DNA of 64,000 nucleotides. It comes from Gossypium raimondii (lineage: Eukaryota > Streptophyta > Magnoliopsida > Malvales > Malvaceae). Below, one piece after another: positions 45,967 to 59,910 of the stretch. The DNA lies in NCBI RefSeq assembly GCF_025698545.1, contig NC_068569.1:21948001-22012000 (forward strand). The letters are read 5' to 3'. The notes under the pieces were generated by a model. The model was not told the DNA's origin. It saw only the letters and a list, made by a program, of their open reading frames with translations, and made no database searches. The translations under genes were made by a program, and so were the position numbers. Positions within the stretch are counted from its first letter, which is position 1; each line of letters starts with the position of its first letter.

Positions 45967-48900
45967 ATGGAAAAATCAGGAGGAGGAGCAGCACCGTCGT
46001 CGTCGATAGAAAGTTCTGGAGAGCTCCAATGTGTAGGCAAAATGGAAATCGTAAAACCGAAGCCCGTCGGTTTTCTCTGTGGTTCGATCCCTGTTCCCAC
46101 CGATAATTCCTTCCATGCTTTCAACTCCGCTCTCGTCCCATCTTCCCGCCCAACGTAAATTTACTTGTTTTCAATTTCTCTCTCATGTTTTTCCTTTTTT
46201 CTTATATAAAAACTTGCGTTTGAGGTTTTTTTATTGTTTCAGATTAAGTGCGCCGAGGTATCGGATGCTCCCGATGGAGACCGACTTAAACATGCCGCCG
46301 CTCGTTACTAATTTCCCCGAAAAAGTGCTTCCCATAGGGGCTGTACAGAAGGCTACTGGAGGTACCTTTATTTATTCTTATTTTTAGAAAAAAAAAATAG
46401 CTATAATTTTGTAGTTTTATAGAAGTAAAGAATTACAAGTGGAAAAAGAAAAGGAAACCATTGCAGATTTTAGCAAGGAAAACCGTTTAGTTAGCGTAGT
46501 CAGAGTCCTGAGGCTTTGTTCAAGGTAGAAGGATAGATTATATCACCAGGAATGCAAGTTGCAAAAGTTGCAAGCAGACGTTTGCTTGAAATGGAGAATT
46601 CTTGTTTAACTTTCTGTGCTATTATAGTTCCTTGAAATTTGACTCGAAAAAAAGAAAGTTTGTTCAGAGTCTGTTTTTCTATGGGCCTATAAATTCCTTC
46701 ATTGAGAATGAATCTATACATATAAAACTCTATTTTATGATTGAATGATCTTTTCAACAACAAGGGCAATCTAAATCCTTCATTTAGTAAAGGCATATGG
46801 TTTCTTACCCTCTATAATTTTCTTTTCTTTCCATCCAATCTTTGTTATTGTCTGAATTATTTCAGTTACTGATTGAGAAGGCTAGTTTGTATTTGGGAGA
46901 CTAATAGGTGAAGTCTTTCTATTCTCCTCATGTTGGCTTTGTGCACATTTTATTTTCATCACTATTGTCTTCTCCTATTTATCTCTATTGTTGAAAGCAA
47001 GAATCATCTGTCCTGTGTTCTAGCATTCTTGTTAATACTTTTTTTTTTCTAAAATTTGCTGGGCCTTTTGTGGCAATTTACGTAATCAGATGCCAAAAGA
47101 GCAAGAACGTTATATACTTGTTTAATGATAGGGTATCTGATTATTTAAGTCACATCAGCTGTGCTATCAGTCACGACTATTTGATAGTTGAAACCTATAT
47201 TAAGTGTATAGCCCCTGTCTGGCTTTTCTGGATGTTTCATAGATCCAGTGATTCCAGCTTAGCCTTGACCACATAAATACTTAAATGATGTGTGTGCATG
47301 AGAGTCAGTGAGAGAGAGATAATGAACATGTTAAAACTTTTTTCGCTTTTTTCTTTCGAATTTGAAATGTCCTTGTGGCTCTCTTTCCAACCTTGATTAT
47401 TTATTGTACTTGAAATGTCCTGATTCCTTTTGTCAATTTCAAATCCTCTTTGGGTCCATCTTTTGCATTGCTTTTCTCTTGAGATTGAAATGTTTGCAAC
47501 TTTTGATCTGATTTTATGTTATTCTGAGCCAGATATAATATGGGAGGATGGTGCTATTGCATCTAATCTTAGTAGGAAATGCGAGGCACTAGCTGTGTCT
47601 GGTTTAGTGGAGTATGGGGATGAGATTGATGTGATCGCTCCAACTGATATTCTAAAGCAAATATTCAAAATACCATATTCTAAGGCTCGATTATCGATTG
47701 CTGTACACCGTGTTGGACAGACTCTAATTCTGAATACAGGGTTTGTATTGTTCTATTGTTGTTCTATTTTCTGTTCTGTTATAAGTATGATACAACTATG
47801 TTTTGGCATTTTGCAGGCCTGATGTTGAAGAAGGAGAGAAATTGGTTAGAAGACATGGCAATCAAGCAAAATGTCAAGATCAATCTTTGTTTCTGAATTT
47901 TGCTATGCATTCAGTTAGAATGGAAGCCTGTGATTGTCCACCATCTCATCAAGCACCATTGGAGAGGCAATCAGATTCTTCTGCTCTTCCTGGGGGGGAG
48001 ACGCCAAACTTTGTGGAAGAGAATGATAATATTTCTCGAAAAGATGGAATCAAGCACCATTCAGAGTACTCACAGGTTAAACAGGATGGGTTCTTTTGGG
48101 GAAGTAAGAAGGGTCACAGAAACAAGAGCCGTGATCCTATCAAGAAGGCTGCACATGTTGGTGAAAAGCCTAGATGCTCTGTGCAAGAGTCTGAAAAACA
48201 TAGAAGAGTTGGGAATAATGGGTTCTTGAGAGTGTTATATTGGCAATTTCACAATTTCCGAATGCTTCTTGGCAGTGACTTGCTTCTGTTCAGTAATGAA
48301 AAGTATGCTGCTGTGAGCTTGCACTTGTGGGATGTTACACGACAGGTTGTTTCTAGTAATGGGAATTTAATTTTATTGGTATTTTTGGTGCTACTTTTTA
48401 ATTTGTTTTTGGCAACCATTGACAGGTCACACCATTAACCTGGCTTGAAGCTTGGCTTGACAATGTCATGGCTAGTGTCCCTGAGTTGGCCATTTGTTAT
48501 CACCAAAATGGTGTTGTCCAGGGGTACGAGCTTCTAAAGACAGATGATATATTTTTGTTAAAAGGCATTGCTGAAGATGGTACTCCTGCTTTTCATCCCC
48601 ATGTTGTTCAGCAAAATGGACTTTCTGTTTTGAGGTTTCTTCAAGAGAACTGCAAGCAAGATCCTGGTGCTTACTGGGTATTGTTATATTTTCATTCTAT
48701 GAAAAGAACATTTCTTGCACGTCAGTTTAATAATTTTCTGAGTGAGTGGTGTTTATCATTTCTTTTCTACAGCTATATAAAAGTGCTGGTGAAGATGTAA
48801 TTCAACTTTTCGATCTTTCTGTCGTTTCCAAGAACCGTTCTTCTGGTGATTGTGATGATAGCTCTAGCTCTCTGCCTTCTCTAGTACATAGAGGGAGAAG

Positions 48901-51900
48901 TGATTCTTTATTTTCACTCGGAACGCTCCTGTACCGCATTGCTCACAGGCTTTCACTGTCAATGGTTTGTTGAACATATAACTCTTTTGTCAGTTGATTA
49001 CTCCACTTTGTGTAATGATCTGCTAACTATATAGATGTTTTTGGCGCAGGCAACTAATAACAGGGCCAAGTGTGCAAATTTTTTCAAAAAATGCTTGGAG
49101 TTCCTGGATGAGCCAGATCATCTGGTATCTCTGCTTTCTAAAATTTGTATTTTCGTATGACAGCTGTTAATTAAATTTGTTTTTATTTTATTTGTCATTT
49201 ATGATTGGAAAGCAGCAATTGATACTTATTATTGAAATTTTCCTAAATAGGTTGTACGTGCATTTGCCCATGAACAATTTGCCAGGCTTATTCTGAATTA
49301 TGATGAAGAATTAGATCTAAAATCTGAATATCTTCCAATTGAGTGTGAAGTTACGGCTCCTGATGCTGGTGAGGAATCTGTGGACCATGACTTCTCTCTC
49401 ATTGCCAATTACAAACTAAAAGAGGATGAAACAGATTTTCAAGATCTAGCATCTGATGTTTCTGCCATGATGACTTTGGAGGCTAATATTTCTGCCCCTA
49501 ACAAATTGATAGCATCTAATACAGAATTTGGAAGTGAAGAAATTACCTTGCCAAGTGTTCATGGTGATGAAAACTACATGGTACTCAACATGGCTTCTAC
49601 ATCTGATGATGTTGTTCGACCTATTACTGATCCAATCTCCTCTAAGCTAGCAGCAGTGCATCATGTGTCTCAAGCTATAAAATCTCTCAGATGGATGCGC
49701 CAGCTACAAACCTCTCAACCAGAGCTGGACAACCGGGATATTGGTATTAACGGTCAGCTACCTTCATCTATGAATTTTTCTGTTTGTGCTTGTGGTGATG
49801 CTGATTGCATTGAAGTTTGTGATATTCGAGAATGGCTTCCAACATCCAAACTGGACCACAAGTTGTGGAAACTTGTTCTTCTCCTTGGGGAATCATATTT
49901 GGCACTTGGACAAGCCTACAAGGAGGATGGTCAATTGCATCATGCTCTGAAGATAGTGGAATTAGCTTGCTCTGTTTATGGATCTATGCCTCGGCAACTT
50001 GAAGATACTAGATTTATTTCCTCTATAGTTAAATGCTCACCAGCCAGTACAAAGTTCAGTGACAGAGATGAAAAGAAAAGTTCATTTATCAGCGACATAA
50101 AAGAAGTTAAATCCAACTCTGCTGATAACTGTTATGTTCTTGAGGAATTCTCATCAACATATCTGTTCTGGGCAAATGCATGGACACTAGTTGGAGATGT
50201 GTATGTTGAATTCCATGTAATTAAGGGTAAAGAGATCTCTGCACAATCACAGAATAAACCTTCTATCAGAGAGTTGAAAATGTCATCTGAAGTTGTGAAG
50301 GAACTGCAAAGGCTTACAAAAAAGCTGGGCCAGTATAATCAGAAATGTAGTTCGTGTTCCTTGGTGAATTGTAGCTGCCAAAGTGATAGGGCCAGCAGTG
50401 GTAATAGTGCAAGCAGCAGTTGTGGAGATACACATGCAGTAAGTTACAGCAGAAAACATGGCAAGAGATTGCGTGGTAAGAATGTTCCTAACTCACTCTC
50501 AAGGGACAATGACGATAATAATGGTCGTCAAAAAGTAAAGAATAGACAAGTTCCTGATAGTGGACTATTCCAGCACATTGGAGATGGTGACAACAAAGTA
50601 AGAGCTTCTAATTCTTGTACAGATGAACCTGGAGTAAATGCAGTGGAAACTACTAATTCTGAAAAGGTGGAGGCTTCGTTTGGAATTAATGACAAAAAGC
50701 CCGAAGGGACCATTGAAAACGAAATTGCTTCAAAGGAAGCTCACAAATTGAAAGATGGCGGCATATTCAAGTACCTTAGGAATAGGAATACTGTAGTAGT
50801 AGATGCAGAACACAATCTCTCCTCTGCCTTGAGCTGTTATGAAGAAGCAATAAAGGCTTTGGGTGAACTACCTTCTGGTTTAGCAGATCTGCAGTCTTTA
50901 TTTAAAAAGAAAGGATGGGTTTGTAATGAACTAGGTCGAAACAGGCTTGCGCTGAAAGAGTTAAACAAAGCTGAACTTGCATTTGCAGATGCAATAGATG
51001 CATTCAAAGAAGCTTCAGACTACACCAATGTAGTATATATATACTGTAATTTGGGTCATGGCAGACGTGCATTAGCTGAAGAGATGGTGGCAAAGATGGA
51101 AGGTCTGAAAATGCATGAAGTTTTCCATATTGCATACAAACAGGCTTTGGAAACTGCAAAACTGGAGTACAGTGAAGCACTCAGATATTACGGGGCAGCA
51201 AAGTCTGAAATGAATGCTATAGCGGAAGAGGCATTCTCTGACTCTGAGTCAAACTTGAAGAATGAAGTCTATACTCAGTTTGCTCATACATATCTGAGGC
51301 TTGGCATGCTTTTAGCGAGAGAAGATATAACTGCTGAGGTTTATGAAAATGGAGCTCTTGAAGAGTTATCTATGCCATGTCTTGGAAGAGCCAGGAAAGA
51401 TCTCAGAAAGTATGAAGTAACTGCCAATGAGGCCATTAGAGAGGCATTGTCAATGTATGAATTACTGGGTGGATTACGCAAGCAGGAGGCTGCTTACGCT
51501 TATTTTCAGCTTGCTTGTTACCAAAGAGATTGCTGCTTGAAATTTTTGGCACCGGATCATAAGAAAAGTGGCTTGCTTAAGGGTGAGAGTGGCATTCACC
51601 AGAGGGTGAAGCAATATGCTTCATTGGCTGAGAGGAACTGGCAGAAGGCAATAGACTTTTATGGTCCTCAGACACATCCTACCATGTACTTTACTATTCT
51701 TATTGAGAGATCAGCTCTTTCATTAAGCCTCTCAAGATCATTGCATCTAAAGTTGGTATGTTATATGCGGTTATCATTTACTATACTGTCAGTTGAATAT
51801 TTCTATTGTTTTGCTTAAGGTGTTTTCAGTAACTTTTATATGGTATGTTATTGGCGAATGTCAGTTGAATATTTCTAGTACGCTTGTGCTAACTCACCTT

Positions 51901-52368
51901 ATCTTTGTCCATTATATTTTGTACACTAAAATAAAGCAGGAAAAAGCGCTGTTTACTATATATTTACACGATCCATTTACCACACTAAAGATGCTGATAA
52001 ATTGCATTTTTCTCCAGATGCTGGATGCATTGTCCCGCCTACTTGAAGCACGCTATGTATCGGAAGCATTCGCGGATATATTTAGTACAGAATACCCAGA
52101 ATTGCACGCGAAGTATTGGAGTCAGTTGCAGACGGTTTTGAAGAAAATGCTGGCTGTGAATCTCTCTGTAAATTCAAATAAATCTTCAACAGAGACTGTG
52201 TCAGCTACAACATCTAACAGGTCCGGAGATGCTGGAAAGCTCAGGGAGCTTTACAAAATGTCTTTGAAGTCAACTGACATTCGCCAATTACATGCAATGT
52301 TCAGCGTGTGGTCATCATTATCTCTAATCAAGAACAAAAACATGAACCCTGTCGATGTTTCATCTTAA
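45967..52368 (+). CDS. EDRF1-like TPR protein
   Basis: Nine exons: 45967-46154, 46243-46361, 47533-47740, 47817-48345, 48426-48677, 48773-48964, 49050-49124, 49251-51755 and 52018-52368. They join in phase to 1,472 residues. The N-terminal half matches the conserved EDRF1 N-terminal region (SFHAFNSALVPSSRP, YRMLPMETDLNMPPL, GFLRVLYWQFHNFRMLLGSD, TPLTWLEAWLDNVMASVPEL). The second half contains TPR-like helical pairs (LGESYLALGQAYKEDGQLHH, ALSCYEEAIKAL, YTQFAHTYLRLGML). Human EDRF1 is linked to globin expression; I know of no established plant role. I see no membrane helix or targeting signal. Two four-cysteine clusters and a Ser/Asn-rich linker lie in exon 8. The Arabidopsis counterpart in memory is At1g35660. 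Confidence 0.85.
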
Positions 52369-53128
52369 ATTTTTGTTGCATCTTATAGTTTCAGACAGTT
52401 AATAGTGGCCAGATGGCTTATAAGATCGGTGTTCTTGGATTACAATAGACGAGGAGATGCAAAATGTTCTACTTGGTTTACTGCTTCTGCACCTTGTTGT
52501 TTTGTTATGTTTGTGAACAAGGATGAAGATGCATATTCATGACTGCTCTATATGTATATTCTCGTGTATTTTTGTTTTTTTGTATTCACTGGTTTGGTTC
52601 AACTATTTTTCGGTTCCTTTGCTGGTTCTTTGCTTGAGCTCAATTGTTCTCCCGGCAGCCTTTTTTTTTTAGGTAATGAAGTTAAACTCAGCTACTAAAT
52701 AATATAATTAATTTAAAATAGAATTTAAATATGAGGTAAAATAAATAAATAATTTTTTTTCAGCTCGTCTATTTATACCATCAAGTGATAAATATTCATC
52801 ATATTTTTTTAAAAATAAAAACTCTATCCTTTTGGATTATCGTAAAAGACTAAATCATTAAAAATGTTAATTTTTTAATTGATTTTTTCTTTCAACTATT
52901 TATCAAAGCTGTGGTAGACTTGAACCAAATTATCAAGGACATTTTAGTCAATCGACATTTAAACCCCAGAACAACCGCAACCCTTCTATTCTTCTTCGAA
53001 TGAAAGTCCAGATAATTCAAATGACGATGATATAAACGCGAACCCTCTGCCAATCTCATCGTCATTTCCTGATTGTTTGATCTTTTTCTTTTGCTCGATC
53101 TGAATCTGGTTAAAATAACAGAAGAACA
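52369..53128. other. EDRF1-like 3' region, spacer and TMEM18 leader
   Basis: The 3' UTR is probably up to about 52600, followed by AT-rich spacer and a leader with short ATG-initiated frames around 52999. No other gene. Confidence 0.45.
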
Positions 53129-55506
53129 ATGGAAGAGCTGAAATCAGCTGTGGAGGAGCACATGGAATCAATGGCGGATCTAGTTCAGAAGCTATCCTCG
53201 GAGCTTCGTTCGGGCCTCCGACCCGCCTATGATAACTTTATGGGCTTCTTCCATGCAATCGACTGGAAGGTCCGCTTTCTGTCTATTATTTTCTCATTGG
53301 TTTCCCTGCATTTTGAGTAAAGTTTAGATCCAGGGGACGGGGAAAGAGAGATTTAGAGGATTTGACTGTTTGATATTTCGCGTGGTCGATTGTTTTACCT
53401 TCAACTTTTTCTCAGTAACCAAAGTGAATTCTAATATGAATGCCCGTGTCAGATTTGAGATGCACGATTTCTCATTTTAGTTGGTGATTGGAACAATGCT
53501 AAATCCAAGTTTAAACTCGTAGTAGTGCCTTACTGTAGTTCTTTATCTGATCTGCCTAATTTAAAGGCGGTTTCTTGAGTTAGATCGTTTGCCATGCCTG
53601 ACTTATGAGTTTAACTTGTGCTACTTTGAGCATTTGTAATATTTTAACGTATAAGTTCAGCTATTTCTAACAGACTTTTAGCTTTCATTTTATGCACGGT
53701 TGTCAGTAATGGAAAGTTAAAACTCTTCAAATGGGATGCTTAAAGCCATAAATCTTAAATGACTTGTTGTTTAGCGTCAGGTCTTAGGCATGGTCTTTAT
53801 ATTGATTCTACTTGTGTTCTTGATCCACCATCTATTGGTAACAATTCCCTAACCTTTTCCCCCCTATTTGGCAGGAGCCATGGTTAATGTGCTTACTGGC
53901 ATTCCATGTTTTCTTATTGATAGTAATAATCTTCTCGAGGAAGAATACTAACTTCCAGATGTGTTTGTTCCTTCTGGCATGTAAGTTTGTTGTTTCTCTG
54001 CTATCTGCAGTCATCTTCAATATATGAGTATTTAGAACTCGCCTTTTGATTATAGTAGTTTGTTACTGATCCTTTTTTACTTGAGTTTTTAAATGTGAAG
54101 CTTCTCAAATAAACTCTCTTGTGGTTGAATGGTTGAGGACATATGTAATATTGCATGTTAATATATCATAATAACCTTGCTTAGCAAAAAATATATATAT
54201 ATAATGACCTTGCGGTGTGATTATGGTTAGCCCATTAGCTTGGTTGTTAACCTTGGACCAGATAGAGTTTCCAAATTCCAGGATATTGAATAGGACTTGG
54301 CAGCTTCACAGTATTTACAAGGACCAGCTTTCCAGCTTCTCTCAATAAACAATGTTTCCTCATGCCCAACTTGCCCTTGAATAAGTAATGCAAGGCTATT
54401 TAAAAAACATTTACACTTTTGTCTTGCTACAAAAGTTGATTTGGATTTTTTCAATCTTAAACTCCAAAGCTGAGAAGCAAATAGTAGATGACTTGACAAG
54501 CAAAAGAACCATATTCACTTCCATATGTTAGGGTGCGTATACCTCCTTCCATGTTTGTTCCGGGCCCCATAGACTTGTAACCTCGATAGTCAATTATGTA
54601 GTGGGACATAAAGTAGCAATCTTTGCTAGACATTAATGATTTAATTATTACCTAGGATGTCTGGTTCTTTGCTTCAAGCAAGGAATCCAGGATAGGACTT
54701 CCCATTTCAGAATTCATTTTAAAATTTCTGTAGTGAAGCCATCTGTAAGTCAGTTAAGTAGGGGTAAAAGTTGAAATGGAACTTCGTCAAGAGTATGGAT
54801 GGATAAGTGTAAAACCTTTACTTCTGCCATGCTTGGAGTCTGTGAAGTAGAAACACAGCTGAAACTTTGGGAAGAAGATCATCATGCCATTGAAGGGGTC
54901 ACAAGGGGAAATAGTTGAAGTCATTATAGCTGTAGCTCAATATTGAAGCCTTTCAATGTTATCAAGCATTCCAAAACAGTGAGCAGGATCCTAATGCCGA
55001 TCTGCATAATAAGACATAAGTATTTGTTTCTTTCTGACAAATTAGTCAGTACCGTTTCATGCATCACCAAATATTTCTACAATGAAAATATTGAAGCTAA
55101 ATTTATTTTGAACATTCTTTGCAATTCTATCTTAATTGCTTGATGATGTCCTGTAGTGCTCGGTGTTTATTTTGCGGAGTTACTGAATGGATTCCTTGGT
55201 GACAACTGGAAGAAATTTGCAAACCAGAACTATTTTGATCCAAGTGGACTTTTTTTGTCAGTACTCTGGTCTGGTCCTCTTCTCATTATCGCAATCATCA
55301 TCTTGGTCAGTGTTCAGGAGCTTCTCCTATTCCCCCTTCCTTGAAACTTCTTTGTTTTATTTGTTTTCTTCTTTTTTTTTCTAAACATCAGCATCTGCTA
55401 CTTTCTGCAGATAAATACTCTCTTTTCCATGTGTTACCTAATAGTTAGATGGAAAAAGGCAGAGCTCAGGCACCGTGCGAGGCTTGCTCGCAACAAGCAG
55501 GATTGA
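53129..55506 (+). CDS. TMEM18 family membrane protein
   Basis: Four exons, 53129-53269, 53875-53980, 55157-55305 and 55411-55506, coding for 163 residues. Landmarks are an N-terminal helix with FMGFFHAIDWKEPWL, then three hydrophobic segments (about 50-68, 75-92 and 114-142) separated by LGVYFAELLNGFLGDNW and NYFDPSGLF. It ends in a basic tail, VRWKKAELRHRARLARNKQD. TMEM18 proteins lie in the inner nuclear envelope, and the basic tail is reported to bind DNA in animals; the plant role is less clear. Arabidopsis At1g34350 is the relative I recall. All introns are GT-AG. Intron 2 is 1.18 kb and contains a stretch at 54.2-54.96 kb that is less AT-rich than its surroundings. Confidence 0.9.
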
Positions 55507-57175
55507 AATTGCCAAGTTCCGCCTCTTTTAGCACGATAAGCAAATGCAATACATGTTAATCTCATTTAGAAAGTTTCTTGTTGTTTTCTATTTCTGATTT
55601 TAAAGGTGTTCTATACTTCTTTTCATATATAGAATTGTTTCCTTGCATCAAGGTCTCCTTTCAGGATGTCTAAGTTAGTTCAAGATAAATTTTTCATTTC
55701 TATTTCATCCTTGGTTAACTCTTAGTGGTATAAATCATTAAATGACCAGGCATTTGGTCTTTAGCTTTGTTTACCATCCTTATATGCCTATTGCTCAGGG
55801 AGGAATATATAAAAAGGTTTTAATATTATTTTATCTGTTGTGTCTGATTCTACTAAATTAGGGATCTATAAGAAGGTTTTAATTTTGGTATTGAAATGGT
55901 GGTGGGTAGGTTTGGTGAGGAAATAGAGACTTCTATGTGTGATTTGTTGTTGGAATGGGGTGTAATTGACCAAAGCTTGAGTTCAACTCAGAAACTCAAA
56001 GCTTGAAGCACGGCTCAAGCTCAATCAAGCTTTACTTTTAAAATTTGAGCTTGATCTGAGATAAAACTTGAGTTACTTGAACACATTCTGCTAGGCTTGA
56101 TTAAGCTTATTTATTTAGTAAAAAAAAAAAAGAGAGATTGATTCTCATGCCCAATCTTAAACTCTGACTACTTATTCTTTTAACTCGAGTTCAAGTTTGA
56201 ACTGAGATTTTTCAATACTAATTTAAAAAGAAAAATAAGGTTGATTAAGTTTGCCGAGCTGACCAAAGTGAGAACTAAGAGACTCAAATTTGGTTAACTC
56301 GACTCAGGCAATGATGGAGTTGAATTTGAGGTTTTTCTTTCAAGCCAAACTCTATTAACTGTCACATGTTTGGTGTTTTAATGTTGTTTAGTGTGCATTA
56401 GCGAGAATTTTATAAATTTGTTTTACAATTACATTAGTATCTATATAATAGTTATTTCATACTCCTTTAAATTATTGTAATATGAAAGAGGTGAACAATT
56501 ATGGTTAAGAATTATGTGTTCCTTAATGAAAGTCATTTGCTTCAAAGTAATTTTCCATAAAGCATTTCATTCGTAATTTTAATTTTTTTTCACTGCAGTA
56601 CTATGATAGGTCACTGATAACATTTATTTCAAGCAATTAAGTACATAGCAAACACAATGAGGAATCTTGAGATTAAGGACTTAATTAAAATTTTTAAACT
56701 CTTGACTTTGTTTAAAATTTCATAAATTTTTCAAAGAAAAGATGAAAAAATAAATAAATAAAAATCGGGTATTCAATAAGTAACATAATAAATATATCTT
56801 ATAATATAAATTCAATATTTAATTTCAGTATTTAATTTTTCCGACACTTAAAAAAATCCACACAAATTCTTTTAGTTTATTAAAAGCGCCTTAAATAATA
56901 TCGATTTTTTCCAACCCTCAGTCTGTCTATCATTTTAGTTTTCCAAATATAATTAATCACTCATTCTACATATGATTTTTAAAATTAATTAGTGAATCCA
57001 ACATATAAATAAATCATAATATGATTGCATAATAGTCAAAATTTGTTTGAAGTAATGATTAACGCTTAAAAGAGATGGAGATTCAAACCCTGTTAATCAC
57101 AAGCAAAGTAAAATGATAATTAATTTATTATTAGTTTCTTTATTGGCAATAGGAAAAGGTTTAAATAAAATTAGA
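55507..57175. other. Spacer with AGCTTGA-rich repeat
   Basis: From about 55965 to 56330, text built from CAAGCTTGAGTT/ACTCGAGTTC-type motifs recalls a common dispersed plant repeat. I could not find its ends. The remainder is AT-rich with no gene. Confidence 0.4.
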
Positions 57176-57451
57176 ATTGTTCAGGTCCTCCGAAAAATGG
57201 AAGGGATTGAGAAAAATATAGGTCTAAAAAATAAACTTAGGCAAAAAAATAATACCTATTTAGAAAATAGGTCGGGCCTTGGGTAAAGTTTTTTAAACTT
57301 GGGTTTGACCCCGAATTTTCAATTAAAAAATATGTTGTTTTTCCATGTTTTACTGTTGTTTTACTTTTTGCTACTATTTTACTATCATTTTACTATTATG
57401 TTGCTATTATTTTGTTGTTAATGTTTCAATTTGTTGGAAAATATTTATTTT

Positions 57452-57683
57452 TGTTATGAATATCTTATTAAGTGGATCTCCATCATAATTAAGATAAAGT
57501 TTTATTAAATTAAATTCTAATAGTTATTAGAATTAGATATCTACTTCTTTTATACTTCTTATGCCTATAAATAGAGACTACGATGAAGCATTATAAATCA
57601 TCATTTGATCAATAAAGTACATTTTTATTTCTTTCATATTTTCTTTGTTCTTTATTCTCTCCGTTTCTCTTTATTTTATAACA
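57452..57683 (+). repeat. 5' LTR of the copia element
   Basis: It starts TGTTATGAATATC and ends TTATAACA, 232 bp, with a TATAAATAG box at 57566-57574. By eye it is roughly 90 percent identical to the 3' LTR. Confidence 0.9.
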
Positions 57684-58160
57684 CGTTATCAGTATGATGA
57701 TTCTTTATTTTTTCAAAATCTTTTGAAGTCAACCTACAAATCAAATTCCTTTTCACCTTAAACTTTCCCCCTTACAATTTCATCTTCAGGATGTTGAAAG
57801 ATTCAATTTTAGAATGGATTGTGGTTCTTATTCCCGATTTTTTAAGCATGGGTAAAGAATAGATTTGTCAATGTGATGGCAATGATGTTAAAGATCTTCA
57901 TGTATATTTTACTATATTTTATTTATTACATCATATTGATTATAATTAGAGACTAATCATGACAACATGAATAGATAGATTCTAATTTAAAATCCACCAT
58001 GTTTGCGATGGTGATTATGAAATAAAGAATCTATTGAGACATTTATAAGTTAAATCCTGTAAATATAAATAAAATAAAATATATACTTATGGACCACTAA
58101 AAGTGATAATATAGTAATAAATAAGATAACAATAAGAGTTTTCAAGATAACTTTTCAAAG

Positions 58161-58220
58161 GGTAAAGATAACTTATGTTATCAATGTGATATGAAAGATT
58201 ATTGGCCACATATGTAGCGT
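58161..58220 (+). pseudogene. Destroyed gag zinc knuckle
   Basis: The translation GKDNLCYQCDMKDYWPHM then stop corresponds to a CCHC knuckle. The glycines have become Asp, the histidine Tyr, and the last cysteine a stop codon. Confidence 0.55.
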
Positions 58221-59736
58221 TGGACAATATTTTGTTTCATTAATTTTCTTTGATGAATGATATGAAAATGCAATAATGAATTCTATAATTATAGATAGAA
58301 AATATTTATCTTATTTGGTATTGAAATAAATAAGTATTATTCCAATATTTGATAGTACAAAATTAGTTGAAAGCTCGGAAGAGCTAATATATCACTATCT
58401 AAAAGCACAAATTTTGTGATAGTTAATACATTACTTTTAAAAGTTATTTGTAATAGATCTCATATTGAGATTATAAATGAGAAAAATATTATATTTCATA
58501 TTAATAAAAAAGGGATTGGGTTATTAATTTATATTTTTTATAATCTTTGTGATATTCATTTGTCATCATCCCTATTAAAGTGTTGAAAACAAAATATTTG
58601 ATGTTAAAGATATACTTATGAGTAATAGAATATGATAATTCTATTTAAAGCTTATTATGGTTGGATGCACCTAAAGTTGTAAGTTTTTTTAAAAACTGTG
58701 AGTATAACTATATAGTATTCAGAATAAGTTCTCAATTAAAATTCCGTGGTAAAATATTACTGATGAGAACTTGCGAGAGAGAAAACTTATGTATGAAAGT
58801 CATTGGTTATGTACCTGTTGTACATCAAGAAAATAAGATCCACTCTCAAAATTTGTTATTAATAGATTTTTTGCCATTTGAAGATTTTGGCATATTCCTT
58901 GAAGTGAATACTGCATATAATTATTTGGAAATTATATTTATTGACTTGGTGGCATTATAGACTTCACATTGATTTAGACATTTCCAGTAGGAAATGTCAC
59001 AATACTACTTATATGTGGATACAAATTAAAAGGAATGATGATAAAATTATCAATTTGTTACAATTTAGTACAATTGAAACACATGTTAAAGTAAACCAGA
59101 AGTTTACTAATACAAATGTGCTTACTACTTGGCGTGACCAGTTGACTATCCTGGATCGTATATGATGCGAAAATTAATTGAGAATTCATAAGGACATCCA
59201 CTAAAGAATCAGAAGATTATTTAATTTAAAGAATTCTAATTTGTTGCTTGTTCTCAATAAAAATTGGTTCTTAAAAATTCACTAGTTAAAGTTGAGATTT
59301 AATGTCTTGCATTTCTAAAATGGATATGAGCTCATTCATCACCATGTGGATAGTTTTGATATTATATGATTTTGGTAGATGCATCTACAAAATAATCACA
59401 GGCGTTATCAACTCGCAACCTGTCGTCGCGAGATTGCTTGTTTAAATGATTAATTTCAGATTATGCAACTAAAACAATTATCTTGTTAATGTTGGTAAGT
59501 TTACATCCCAATTTTTCAATGACTATAGCATCTCAATTGGGATAAATGTTGATCATCATGTAGCTCAAGTTGAACATCCTGTAGCTCATATTCACACATA
59601 AAATGATTTAGTTGAATTGTTTATTAAATGCCTCCAACTAATGGCTAAATCATTACTTATGAGAAAAAACTTTTTATTTCAGCATGAGATTGTATTGATT
59701 TACATGTTGTACGCATCAAGTCAATAAATTATAAAT

Positions 59737-59910
59737 ACCCCTCATTACAATTGATTTTTGGTCAAGAGCCAAATCTTTCCCATCTTATAATTTTTTGGAT
59801 GTGCGGTATATGTTCCAACTGCTCCACCACAACACACAAAGATGGGTCATTATAAGAGATTGAGAATCTATATTTATATGAGTCTCCTTATAATATTTTT
59901 GAGCTATTAA
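59737..59910 (+). pseudogene. Copia integrase C-terminal remnant
   Basis: LQLIFGQEPNLSHLIIFGCA and VPTAPPQHTKMGHYKRLRI match the conserved stretch after the integrase core in plant copia polyproteins. The core DDE region is not intact. Confidence 0.7.

Noticed and set aside
45879-46124. Minus-strand frame opposite EDRF1-like exon 1
   Set aside because: It is antisense to a well-supported exon and has no similarity.
51793-52368. 191-codon frame as a separate gene at the end of the EDRF1-like locus
   Set aside because: Its first part is intron 8. From 52018 the sequence continues the EDRF1-like protein in phase with a good acceptor.
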